Positions 32,844 to 44,641 of a stretch of DNA of 64,000 nucleotides are shown here, piece by piece. The DNA comes from Gnetum montanum (lineage: Eukaryota; Streptophyta; Gnetopsida; Gnetales; Gnetaceae), in NCBI GenBank assembly GCA_015680685.1, contig MNCI01003413.1, positions 195,662 through 259,661 of the forward strand. The letters run 5' to 3'. Under the pieces are notes generated by a model. The model was not told the DNA's origin. It searched no databases and saw only the letters and a program-made list of their open reading frames with translations. Position numbers and translations under genes: made by a program. Each line of letters starts with the position of its first letter. The stretch's first letter is position 1.

Positions 32844-32992
32844 CTTAATAGCTCCATAAGCAAGGAGGAACAATAATCACCATCATCAAGCCTCGCTTCA
32901 GAAGAAAGTCTACTAATTAAGCCACAGTTTTCTACACCATTTGGCCTTTTTCCTCTTTCTTCCACCTTTGTTCTCATTTGACAATCCACATC
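32844..32992 (-). CDS. Exon-like segment of an unrecognised gene
   Basis: On the minus strand a TTTTCCAG acceptor precedes a 149-bp open stretch that ends at a GTATGT donor. One phase reads without stops (DVDCQMRTKVEERGKRP..., LDDGDYCSSLLMELL). Composition is less AT-rich than the flanks, and the borders fit a plant internal exon. I do not recognise the protein. No neighbouring exon can be joined with confidence; the N run lies about 200 bp upstream. It could be a pseudogene or a transduplicated exon. Confidence 0.4.
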
Positions 32993-33189
32993 CTGGAAAA
33001 GATACACACATTTCAGCGAATGGTTGATCTCTGGAATGCATTTTCACACCCTGTGGAATGCTAAGTTTAACATGTTTCCTATATAATAGTCTCAGTCAAC
33101 ACGGCTTCTCTTCCTCCTTTCCTCAATCTATATGTCTTGAAGCAGCTTATGTACTAAATTTTGTTTTCTATTAATAAAATTCTCTTTTT

Positions 33190-33243
33190 NNNNNNNNNNN
33201 NNNNNNNNNNNNNNNNNNNNNNNNNNNNNNNNNNNNNNNNNNN
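33190..33243. other. Assembly gap (54 Ns)
   Basis: An unknown stretch. The 21-bp word CATAAGCAAGGAGGAACAATA occurs both before it (32855-32875) and just after it (33248-33268). Confidence 0.99.
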
Positions 33244-34680
33244 CAAACATAAGCAAGGAGGAACAATATAAAGAAGGTTACGAAAGAAGGATGTTATGGT
33301 ATACTAACCATTTTTAAGAGAAGGTAAGCTGGTTGCTATGAAAACCTAAGTGAAAATTATAATTGAAGCTTGATAAGCTGGTTGTCATAGTAAATCTAAA
33401 TCCATAACTTGCTCATTACTAGTTATAGTTCATGTAGTTATAACTCACGCACCTTGAGGTACCAATACCCCTTGCTAACTTGGAAGCATATTTCAAGTTT
33501 AGATAGAAACTATCTAAAATAAAAAAAATTAAAATTTAAAAACTAAAAACTTATACCCATCAAATCTGTTGGGCCACGAGTACATCGGCATCACTTTTTC
33601 ACATTCTCATTATTTGTCCTCCGTGTCGAGTATGGACTCTAAACCTCCAACTCTCTTGCTAGAGCACTTGTTAGTGGATAGAATCATAAAACGTGTTTGC
33701 CAAAGCACTTCTTGGTGGATGGGATCCTAAAACGTGGCATAGCGTCCAATTTTGCATACGGACAAAAACACCGTCTTTGTTTTGGTTTGAAATCTTATCC
33801 TCTTGTTGCAAATGATTCTCTTTCCAAATAACATGTTGAACACCGTAATGATCATCTTGCACCGGCGTTAAGTTGACACCATTTTAAACTTTTATGAACG
33901 ACAATGCATAAATCAATACTTTTGCATATAGGCAAAATATTCACTTTGTTTTAGTTTGAAACTTAATTTTGCCCGTGGGAATGATTCTTTTTCATCATTA
34001 TCTTACCCTTCTCTCAATAAAATGGGACCACCTCCATGAATTCTGTTTTACTGGTTCTTTTTTACTATTTGTTTCTATAAAGAGCTAGATCTTTGTTTAT
34101 ATGTTGCCTATAATCTAGAGGATGCCCTAGCAAGCCCTTGCTCATTTTCCATAGCAATCGACCTTGTGATTGTTGCGCATCACATCTAGGAAATGCCCTA
34201 GCATTTACAAAATCTAAAAAATAGCTCATCTATAAGATTTGGCAAGGTTTTACAGCTAGCTACCAACTTGACACTAACTATGGTGAAGTTTTGGTGTGAA
34301 TGATAGTCTTTGTAAATAACATGTTGAACATTGTATTTGTAATCATTATCTCTACACTCACTATAAATGGCTAACATCCTAAAATTTTATGAACAATAAT
34401 GTAAAAATTAATACCTTTTTTATTTCAATAGTTATATTTATTAAGTTTTACATTTGAAGTAGTCTAACCCTTCTTTCATTTTATTTAATTTTTCAAAGGA
34501 GTTCCACCACTGCAAGCTTCCTTGTTAGTGATGGGATATTTTTCTTTTAAAAATGTTGCTATTGATGTTGAACACATCTCTCATATTATGTAACCTTAGG
34601 AAAGTAGTTTAAAACTGCATGGTCTATTTGTCCTCTTAAACTAGTATTATTTTGAGGTTATTCCCTAATGCATAATTAGA
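33244..34680. other. Non-coding stretch with a diverged direct repeat
   Basis: No gene is recognised. A block of about 110 bp around AAATAACATGTTGAACA occurs near 33815-33925 and again near 34305-34420. CACTTTGTTTTAGTTTGAAA-type words near 33775 and 33940 suggest another internal duplication. Confidence 0.45.
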
Positions 34681-34689
34681 GTTTGAAAT

Positions 34690-35850
34690 GAAAGGATAAT
34701 GATTGGAACATTCATCTTTATTTGTAGTAAATAAATGAGCAATGATGATGAGATTTTCCCTTTCTATTCCTTGCCATAATATCATTAGATTTGGTTAGAG
34801 AGGAAAAATTTATCTTTTTGATGACTTTAATGCTAAAATTAGTATTGATTAGATCCCTATTAACCACTAGAATCCCTAATATTTGTTAGAATATGAGAAA
34901 AGTGTAAAATGGAATCAATGTTTGGAAGATTCAAAGTCCAATACCATGAAAAGCATTTATTAGATTGGGAACAAGGAGTAAATATATTGGTTTTAAATGA
35001 CATCAATCAATATAAAAAATTAGATAGCTTCAATGTTGTAGAATTGCAACACTACTTGTTTTCATTTTTTTCCTTCCTAGCTCCCACAATGTTAGTAGCA
35101 TCAAATGCTTTAGATAAGTAAAGAAATAATTGCATTTTATTTTGTTAAGATAAGGCTAAAATAATGTTGATGGACAACATATTAGATATTATAGCAATAA
35201 TGTTCTTTTATTTTAAAATATAACTACAAAAATGAAGAAAGATTTCCAAATAAAATTCAAAAGATTTAGAATCCAAGTATGAGTCTTATGAAAACTCTAC
35301 TTATTGTAGCCCTCACTTTTCCAAAAAACAAAATGTTAATAATCAATAATGGTTTTATGAAGAGTGTAGGATAACTAGAATTTTATTAAATACTAAGAAG
35401 TCAATAAAGACTATCAAGTTGTAAAAATTTGATTCATGCTAAGAAGAAATAATTTATCAAAAAAAAAAACACATTAGTTTGTTACAAATGATAAAGAAAA
35501 TCCCATATATTTTTTGCATTTAATTTAAAGCAAAAGAAAAATGAGTAATGCTTTCTCTCTCAAAGATATTAAATTTTTTTATCAAGTTCTATTTCACAAT
35601 GATGACAAAATGGAAGAGTTTGCTTATAGTAATAATACAATATTTATTTATTTTAATAATACAATACATGGTTAAAAAATCTTACAATAGAAAAAGCTAT
35701 TGATGTAAATAACTTGGATAGAGAGATGCTTAAACAAGGAGGGCCAATGGTATGGAATGTAATCTAGAAGATGTTAAATTTAGTTTTGTAAGTGATGCTA
35801 GAAAAGGAGTGATGCATTAAGAAGGTAGATATGCTTTTTATAAAAGTAGG
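34690..35850 (+). pseudogene. Possible LINE (non-LTR retrotransposon) remnant
   Basis: In shifting plus frames the stretch reads LFDDFNAKI near 34815-34845, like the GDFNA block of LINE endonucleases. Near 35345-35420 it reads QWFYEECRITR, followed by Lys-rich sequence and EEIIYQKKK, like the W-F-x-EC-x-x-x-R linker of plant LINE ORF2. An open frame at 34909-35121 lies between them. The RT core is not readable. The call is tentative. Confidence 0.35.
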
Positions 35851-36209
35851 ACAAAAAATATCTAAATAATTAAAGTTTAATTGTAATGAATAATATTTTT
35901 GCCAAGTTTGTAGGTACTTTTCTATAATTTATGCTTGGAAGATGGGCTAAAGAAAATAAGATACACACAATTTCCTAAGCAGGATGTAGTCCAAGTAGAA
36001 CTTTGTAACTTGGCATTACCCACCAAAATTAAACCTATGACTTGAAGCTTTTAAATCAAGAGTCTTACCATGAGGCTAACACCTTATTGTTAAAGTGTTG
36101 TATTAGTTCTATGTCCTAGGATTACATATAGTCATCTAGTTCCTGTTGTAATAATTCCTCCTTCCTCCTCTCTCCACAAAAAAAAAAAAAACATTAAAAG
36201 CCCAAAACA

Positions 36210-36221
36210 TGGTATCAAAGC
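36210..36221 (+). other. tRNA-iMet-type primer site of a decayed LTR element
   Basis: TGGTATCAAAGC differs by one base from the TGGTATCAGAGC primer site common in plant copia and some gypsy elements. An LTR would end near 36208, but I could not find its partner or a gag. An A-run at 36178-36190 just upstream could instead be the tail of a LINE. Confidence 0.4.
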
Positions 36222-38316
36222 CTTTTTTATCTATAACAAATATAAGAAGAAATTTATTATAGCTTACAATGTTCAAAAGAAATTCTATCATGATATTATT
36301 TAACCAACTATTCTTTATGGTTATTTGTATGAGGTCTTGGTCTTGTAAATAAATATTAAAAATAGATAAAAGAAATTCAAAAGCTTTTCTTGTTGAATGA
36401 ATTCCAAGTAAAAAGAGACAAACATAATATGGTAATATTCTTCTTGGAATAAAAATGATGGCCATAGAAATTACAGTTATTTATCCATCTATAGTCTACA
36501 ATCATATTCTCTTTGAATTCCATTGAATAAATTCTCTAGGAAAGTAAAGAAATATTCAAGAGAAATTATTTATTTTGATTTTAAATGGTTTCCAAAATGG
36601 TGAAAGAAATAGTATTTTAAAAAACTTGGGGAAAATGTAAAAAAAAAAATCTACTTCAATAGTATTAGATTAGGCCTTAATTCAAAAACAAACTATTTAA
36701 CTATTGCTATTTCTCATGATCTACATAATTAATAGAGTATGGATGAGATGTTATCATCTCAAAGTTGAAATAGATAGGTGACTCAATTCTTGGTGAGCAA
36801 ATATGTTGATTGTACAATACAAATAACATTGAAAATGAATCTCACATTTTCTGACACAATGCTTCATTTAAGTACATTAAACATAAGTGGAATGAACCAA
36901 TTATAAAAATTTGGTTGATTCATTCAAAATGTTACTATTGATATCAACATTCCCATGCTTACATGAGGCCATTGATTTTTACCAGATATCATTGCATTGT
37001 GACATTTTTATCATGGTGTTCATAATCTCCATGGGAAAATCTCCACCACACTTAGAGATTGAGGGAGGTAGAAGCCCGTTTGCTTCAGATTTGTTATTGG
37101 ACAAGCTCTAGTTCTTGGAAACAGAGGAGGAGAAGATTAAGGTGGAGCTCTACCTCAACTAGGGATTTTACCAACAACTCCTAGCAAATCAGAAAATTAA
37201 TTGCTTAGACTTGTTGGAGGAGGTGTGCCTCTTAGAGGTGTGGGCAAGCAAGTTGGTGTAGCAAGCTGTTTAGTTAGTGGAAGAAATTAGAAACTCATTG
37301 TAGAGCTAAATTTTTTTTCAATTTTAAAAACAATGTGAATTTTATATTTCACCCAATTGTGGTTTGCAATTTATTCTGTTATCCTATGAGACTTTCAGTC
37401 TTGTAATTTGTAAGTTTCTAGATTGTAAGCAACTACCTAAATCTAATTTTAGTCTTGATTGTGATCATGACCTAAGCTTTATTTATTTAGTGCTCTGTAA
37501 TCTCTATGAGTTCAGTCCATTTATTTTAATTAAAATGCTTTGTTATTCATTTACAGTTAAATGTTTTCTCTCATATTAGTTATTTTTTTTAAAAAAAATC
37601 TCAACAATATTTTGAGGTTAAATTGAATCTATGATTTTCTCATTTGGAAAGCTTTATGTTGACTACTCCATCCTTAATATTTTAGCATTGCACCTTATAT
37701 TTTCTTCAAAAGAATAAACTTACAAAAAATGTTTGCATTTAAGACTTAATCTTTGATTTAAGATTTTAAACACCATATTACTCATAACCAGCTAAGACTA
37801 TTGTTAGGTTTCTATACCCATATGGGAGATGCCTTAGGCTTTCATTTCCTAAAATGAGTTTTTTGAAGGTGTTGCTATGTAGTCCAAGTTTGTGCATCAA
37901 CACCCTCTTTTGGCACTAGGAGGAGGACCTATTTCTTTTTTCCTATTTTTGTTTTCTTGTTTAATTTAGTGGTCCATACCTTAGTTCTAACTTTGGTAGG
38001 GTAGTCTATTTTAATAACATATTTTTGTTTTAAGTATACTTTGCTAAAATTTTGCATTTAATATTTTATCTTTTAGATATATTATAGTTTCAGGTTTCAA
38101 AATATAGCTACATTCTTATTTACTTTAATTTTATAGTTTTTTAGTATTTACATTTCCTAGTCTTTTCATTTTTTGAGAAAAGATGCTTCTTGTAGAACAT
38201 TGCCTAGAAGATCACTTGTTCCTAATCTTAGCCAACCTACTACCCATCATTTCACTCTTAGAAGACAATGAGCTTCACATTTTCTAAACTATATCCTAAG
38301 AATAATTCGAACTGAG
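36222..38316. other. AT-rich stretch, probably decayed retroelement and 5' leader of F
   Basis: No domain is recognised. Its last part (about 37900-38316) leads without a break into the gag of F and is probably its 5' leader. I could not define the LTR of F. Confidence 0.4.
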
Positions 38317-40389
38317 ATGGCAACCAATCCATATGCAGCTCCCCTAGTTAACAATCCCTTTAATTTTATGAAGTATCATAATATCTCTAAACTTTTACAA
38401 TACGTTAATTTGTTCTTTGATCCTACATCTTCCACCAGTGATGCACAACAACATGTAGAATGCTTTGAAACCTTACTGGGCATCTACAATATTACTAAAA
38501 ATGACATAACATGTAGAGTCTTCATAACTACTCTTAGAAGTAAAGCCACACAATGGTTTTTAATGCTTCCTAATCCTTCTATTAATTCATGAGTAGACTT
38601 TAAAAATAAGTATCTACTTCAATTTGATAAGTTTACTAGTCTTGCCTTAGCCTCAAGAAACTATATGAGTCTAAGAAAACTACTTGGGAAAAATGTTCAT
38701 GACTATAATTTAACATTTCTTCATCAACTAGCTTATCTGCCAAATGAGATATGTCCTCAACCTGATGGTATTTGCAACTTTTGCTTCTCCATCATTGATC
38801 TATTCTTTTCCTATGTCATCAAATCTAATCACAACATAACAAAACTACAAGGAGAAATGGCTAAAGTTGTTGAACTAGTATGGATTACCTTAATTAATAA
38901 CCTTCAAACTCAATTTAGAATTATTAGTATTAGAAATCCTATGCAATCTAGTCCCTTTGCATCACAAACCTTCCCATTGAATAATATTATGCTTCAAATC
39001 CCTACTCTCTTGTAAATAGCTCAACCTACAAATAATTATTTTCAAAGTTCAATCTCCTCTTCATTTTTACCGCAAAATATTAGTTTGAGTGACAATCAAT
39101 CAAAAGCTTTAATCCAATCCATTATAAACCCAAATGGAGTATCTAATCCTAATGAATCTATTAATCAAATAGAGAACCAACAAAACCAAATCAATCAACT
39201 ATTAGCTTCACTTCAAAAACTTTCAAATAGAGTAGCTGAACTAAAGCAAAATAACAATAAGATTCCTACACAATCTAAAAAACCAAGCACATCAATCAAT
39301 GATGATTATTCTCCCTTCATAACACTAGGTAACATTATGAGAAAACTTGTCCTCAATTTTAGTGTTATATAGTGACATTGCCTAAAATCAACAAAATAGA
39401 AAAGCCCCAATTATGGTCCTCAACATATCTCACAAAAGAGAAAATGAGGAAGTTACCTTATGTGAACAAATTATGGTGAGTGATCCAAACCCACATAACA
39501 CTCACTACCATAGACTTAGTGACATTATAAATACTACTCAACAACAAACTAGGAATAACACTTATACCCCTTCCAACAAAAGAATCCCTAGTCAAAATAA
39601 CACAAATAACCAAATGGGATCATCTCAAGTAAATATTCAATAACAAACATACCCATCTTTTATACCTAAAAAAATTCTACCCAACATGAAGTCAAAGATG
39701 AGCACAAAACTTATGATCTAGTTGAAGATTTGAAAGAATTAAAGCTAATATTTCAATGTATGATCTCTTATATTTTAATGAAATGAAAGATGTGATCCAA
39801 AAGATAGTTCATATACATGAAAATAATAAAGAAAAATCTCCAACAACTGAAAAATAAGTTCATTTTTTAGAAAGTCCTAATGCTCTATCAATACAAAACT
39901 CAAGCAATTTCATGTTAAATAAGAAATATCAACCTAATTTTCTAACAACCTTAATTATTTTAGGTAAGAATTTTCATAATTTCTTAATGGACTCTGGTGC
40001 AACTATTAGCATCATGCCATTAGAAGTGTGTAAAATTTTAGGAGTACAAGTACTACCATGAGCAAGAAGTGTGATACAACTTAATGGTTCTAACACACCT
40101 ATGGTAGGGTCATTGAAAGGAGTGAAAGTGCAACTAAAAGAGTACCCTAATTTCACATGTTATATAGATATTTCAATAGTTTACATGTCATCCACTTATG
40201 ATGTGCTTTTATTAATGAATTTTAGAGCCTAGTTTAGGGGATTCTTTAGATCAAATTTTTTACAATTTTTAATTCCTATTAAAGAAAAATCGAAATATGT
40301 TGTTATACTCAAAGAACCTTTTTGTAAACATGTGGTAACAACTTTTAATCAAAAAAATAAATCTTTGAAAAACAAAACACTAATCTTTT
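38317..40389 (+). pseudogene. Element F: gag-pro of a Tat-like gypsy retrotransposon, truncated
   Basis: Gag starts at ATG 38317. The capsid-like part reads HVECFETLLGIYNITKNDITC, KATQWFLMLPNPS and LRKLLGKNVHDYNLTF, the pattern of Tat/Retand-type Gag (assigned by pattern only). An Asn/Gln-rich middle follows (39085-39372). A protease near 39960-40250 has FLMDSGATISIMPLEVCKILG and YDVLLLMNFR. Stops are frequent. The coding sequence ends abruptly at about 40389, where the inverted LTR piece of locus E begins, so E (or its ancestor) landed in F. RT and integrase are not found. Confidence 0.7.
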
Positions 40390-40578
40390 TTATGAGAAGC
40401 AAGTAGTCCTCATGCCCAACCATATGAATCACTAGCATTCACTAAGCAATCTAGTTGAATTCTATGGGCTTTAGCTCTCTAAGTACACTGGGTCTAGGAA
40501 CTGAATTTAATCTACATGATTATTGTCTTCTCAATTTTACTTATGAAGTGTAAGTGTATGGTTAAGTGTAACTGAGGC
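40390..40578 (-). repeat. Inverted LTR fragment beside element E
   Basis: This reads on the minus strand as the last 190 bp of an LTR of this family (TATGAG...CCCAACCATATGAATCAC...GTATGGTTAAGTG). It is the inverted counterpart of 41220-41409, the end of the next LTR. It abuts the start of that LTR directly, giving a head-to-head arrangement. Confidence 0.75.
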
Positions 40579-41409
40579 TTATGAATCATATTTTGACCTT
40601 CTCTAATATCAAATACTCGATATTGAAGCCCAAGTTGCAATGTTGAATATATGATATTATAGGGTATATGTCAACCTATAAATATAGTGCTTGGGCTCAA
40701 AATTTGGATATAGTTTTTAATATTTTTTGTTATAGCATAGTGAAGCTCTTACAGTTTGTTTTCTCTAGAGGTAGAATATTTTTTGAGTGCTTGTAAAAAG
40801 AGTCTAAGTGTGTACAAACCTTTATTCGAGCACTAATGTACCTGAGCATAGTAGTGTGACAGGAATAAAGATGACCCCTTTTGATAATCATTGCAACACT
40901 AAGAATAGATTAATGTTTCATTTAATGCATTTATTATCCATGTACTTTACTTTAATGCACTTTAATTAAGCAATTTATTTTTAGTTGTTAATGAACATAA
41001 GCACGACCACTCTAAGCGTACATGTAGCACTTGGTAACCCAAAAATGCTTAATGTTTGGTAATCCAATAGTGCTATATGCATTCAGAATGTGTTTGGTTG
41101 GAACGAGTACTTGTGTTAGGCTAGCTTAACAATAGATTAATTAGATATAAAATTCCTTTGCCTTTCATTATTATTCTATGTGATTAAACTTATAAAATAC
41201 AAAATGATAAAAATCATATACCTTAGTTGCACTAAATCATATACTTGTACCTCATGAGCAAAACTAAGAAGACAATGATCATTCCAATTAGATTTCACTA
41301 CCTTGAAATTAGTGTACTTAAGAACTTAAGATTTTTGAAGTTCAATTGGATTTCGCATGAATGCTTGTGATTTGTATGGTTGGGTGTAGGGGTATCTCAT
41401 TGTTGATCA
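40579..41409 (+). repeat. LTR1 of element E
   Basis: Paired with 46808-47642. Its TATA box is at 40677-40684. The end is decayed (TTGATCA for CTCATCA). U3 holds GATATT/ATATC-type words. Confidence 0.8.
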
Positions 41410-41428
41410 TTGGTGTCATTGCTAAGGA
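41410..41428 (+). other. First primer binding site of element E
   Basis: TTGGTGTCATTGCTAAGGA directly follows LTR1, a decayed form of the site in A. Confidence 0.72.
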
Positions 41429-41568
41429 CCTTTTATTTGTTACATGCACTATCTAGGACTAGTAAAAAATTATTCAAAATCATTGGTACAAACCCTAGAT
41501 TCATATCATACTTTAAAATAACTACAATAATTTCTAAAAGCACACTACGTTTTATTTTCTAACATAAG

Positions 41569-43920
41569 ATGTCTTCTTCTTATAAGAGTGATTCTCCACC
41601 CAAGTCTAATGGAGTTCATAAGTAGGTACCTCAATAATATAGAGTGATATATGCTCATTTTGATGAGTATGTATCCAATTTCACCTTCATTCTAAATCAA
41701 AATGAATAGTTGCAGTGGCGTGACATGGAGGACAACATCGTGTTGTTGTCAATTGATCTATTCTTACAATGCTCCAACAAATTCTTATACGATGGGGTCT
41801 CTAAGAACCTCATGCTCAGTATGTTGTGCAAGATACTAATGCAGGGGATTATCATCCCATTGAGGCATAGCATCTTAGGGATTACTAGTTAGAATAATGC
41901 TATGAATCTGTAAAGGGGAAGGGATTTAATGATTTCCCATTCCTGCTATACTAAAAAGATGGTGGAGAATCATTATCTAGAGATTTTTTATTCAGTGAAA
42001 TTCCTCTCTTTGACTTCAGTGAAGGAGGTCAAAATTAGAACTTGCAGTCCACAATTCATAATCTTGGTTTTGGTAAGAATGGATCCAATGATAAAGAAGG
42101 ATCCAAAGAGGCAAGTCTGGGAAGGGATGCAGACAAGAAACAAGATTGTGATCATGGTTATGATCATCAAAGAGGGGGTAGTAGGAACCATGATGGTGCT
42201 AGTCCTTCTTCCTCTTCACCTTCATTATCATCATCATCATCTTCTAGCTCTGACTACAACTACAAGGGGTGTAACCATGATGGAAGTGATCAATGGAACC
42301 AAAATGATCAAAGGGACCATTGTGCAAGTCAAGACCAGGGGGCATGGGCATTCAAGAGAGATGCATTGCCATGAATGAAGGGGTAGTAGAGGGCATTTTA
42401 GGCATCAAAATCATGGCCTTGATGAGCCTTTGCTTGCTACCCAAAGTATGCTAAATATTGTAGATGCAGTGAGAATCCCTACAAGGCACATTAAGGATAG
42501 TCGGATCAAAAGACTAGACATGAATAATATCCCTAGGTTTGAAGGAGGATATAACTTAGATCTATAGAACCATCTCCAAGATTTTCAAGATGCATGTGGC
42601 TTGCAAAACACAGAAAATGAATGTCAAAAGCTTAAGTTGTTCCCATAGACACTCATGAAAGAAGCTGAAAACTGGTATTGGTCCTTAGAACCAGAATCTA
42701 TCAAATGATGGAGTACCATGCTTGAATTGTTTAATGATAAATATCAAACGTACTCTAGAGTGTCCAACTTAAGAAGGTAGATCCAAGGATGGAAACAAGG
42801 AATACATGAACCATTGAATGTCACCATAGGTCGATACTATTCCTTAATGCATAGATGTCTTAGCCATGGATATTTTCAATTAGACTAACTTAGTCACATT
42901 GTAAACAAGTTTTGATTTGAAAAAAGGAGAACCCTTGGCATCTATGCTCAAGGGTGACTATTAGAGTTCAGCATCCATTAAATTCAAAGATTGATTGAGC
43001 AAGTAGCTAAAGAGGAAGATGAATTAATAAAATGAGAAAGTGTACAAGAGTACAATTGTGATCCTTCCATTTAAAAGAGGGAGGTTTGATTATGTGATAG
43101 TGAGAAAGAATCAACACTTGATGAGGTGGTGAATAGGAAAACCTTGTCACTTAAAAAATTTCCATTTAAAATTATGAACAAGGTTGATCAATTATGAGAT
43201 TCCATGGATAGCAGATTTCAAGTTGTCCTAAAAATTATTGAAGAGTCCAAAGAATAAGGTAGTGATTGTGAGCACAGGAGGCAAAAGGAAGTTGAACATG
43301 CCTATCAAAGAGGTAAGGGCAAGATTTTTGCAATAGAGAAATTTGTGGCAAGCAAATCAAATGATGATGGTGAATGTGACATCTACCATTACAAACTCCT
43401 AAGGGATGTTTTCCTATTTTTTCACACTTATAGGAATTTGGGATGTATGCCTTGAATCCACAACTAGCACAAAGGCAAACACCCAAAGATTTCATTATCC
43501 TCAAAGATATTCTAGGTAGTTCCACTAGAAACAATAGTATTATCCAATTGGAACTCCACTACAATCATATGAGTAGTATTAGTAGTGGTAGCAACCACAG
43601 TCATGGGCACTACCACCACCAAGGCAGCAATACCCTTACAAGCAACCTGATCCATATGGGTATTATGTTTAGCAACCCTTGTCTTCACATGACTCTTCTA
43701 GTCATGTTTCTACTTTCTAACATCACTACTACCCTCCTGATGCTTATCAAACTCATTCTCCACCTGCAAGGAGGGATACCACCTTTTATCCTTATCCTCC
43801 TCCTCACCCTTCTACCAATGCCCCTACACCCTTAGCTTCATTACCTCCTATTCCATCCATGTAGGATGAAATTATTACTCAGTTGTAGCAATGAACTGCT
43901 ACAAGGGCTAACAACATAAA
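41569..43920 (+). pseudogene. gag of element E (first copy)
   Basis: The start ATG encodes MSSSYKSDSPPKSNG. FDEYVSNFTFIL follows. A Ser/Asp/His/Lys-rich stretch (42042-42374) is at the place of the SR/His-rich part of A. The capsid-like domain (42420-42760) has HLQDFQDACGLQNTENE and SLEPESIK-stop-WSTMLELFNDKY. The Cys/His cluster near 43370-43440 is decayed (ECDIYHYK). It ends in a Pro/Tyr/Gln-rich tail (43443-43860). Numerous stops, mostly UAG. Confidence 0.78.
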
Positions 43921-44077
43921 GCTAGCTCCCCAACTAAGTGGCTCGAAACACCAATACCAAAAGAGGCCATTCTTTTGCACCAAAAGTCCTAAAAATCCCT
44001 CATAGATAGATGCAGCCAAATATCTTGTCTCTCCTTCATCCTTTGCATTAAAATTAGTTGAGGTCTCTTCAAACCAA

Positions 44078-44641
44078 ATGTCTCCTCAAGCTCACACAGT
44101 CACAATAAATCATGCCATATTTGATTGGATCAAGGCTAGTAGTCTTCCTAGGAAACTATCTGATCCTAGAAGTCCTCTCATTTACCTACAGATTTCTAAA
44201 AATGACCCATGTAAATCTCTTCTTGATTTAGGTTTAGGCATGAATCTAATTTCGTATGAAATGTACAAAGCTTAGAACCTGGCACCTCTCAAGAAAAGTG
44301 ACATTCATCTAGAGTTAGTAAACCAATTTTTCATTGTTCCTTTAGGACTGGTGGAGAATATTGTGACTACTATCTATGGGTGGTCTTATTCTACTAACTT
44401 CCTAGTAATTGAGGTTAACAATTGCAACAAGGACTTCCCCATAATTATGGAAAGAGCTTGGCTCAACATTGTTGATGTAAGAATTGACATCTATGACCTC
44501 TCCTTGGAGATTTCTAGGGAGAATGAACTTGGTTTGATTAAGAAAAAGAAAGTTCCATGTACCATTTACAATGATATTGAGTGCAACTATGTGCAAAAAT
44601 CATGGTCCATCAAAAGCATATCCATTTTTGCATGTAGTTAG
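44078..44641 (+). pseudogene. Aspartic protease of element E
   Basis: Two open segments in one frame are separated by one UAG at 44273-44275. The active-site stretch reads KSLLDLGLGMNLIS, followed by LVENIVTTIYGWSYSTNFLVIEVNN and FPIIMERAWL. The UAG falls at the same Trp codon as in A (B keeps Trp). No RT follows. Confidence 0.78.

Noticed and set aside
36136-36465. A 109-codon minus-strand frame with hydrophobic residues
   Set aside because: AT-driven Phe/Leu/Ile content with no known domain; it overlaps the iMet-type primer site.
42208-42260. Poly-Ser run in a plus frame near CATCATCATC repeats
   Set aside because: Real, but part of the Ser/His-rich Gag segment of E and not a separate gene.
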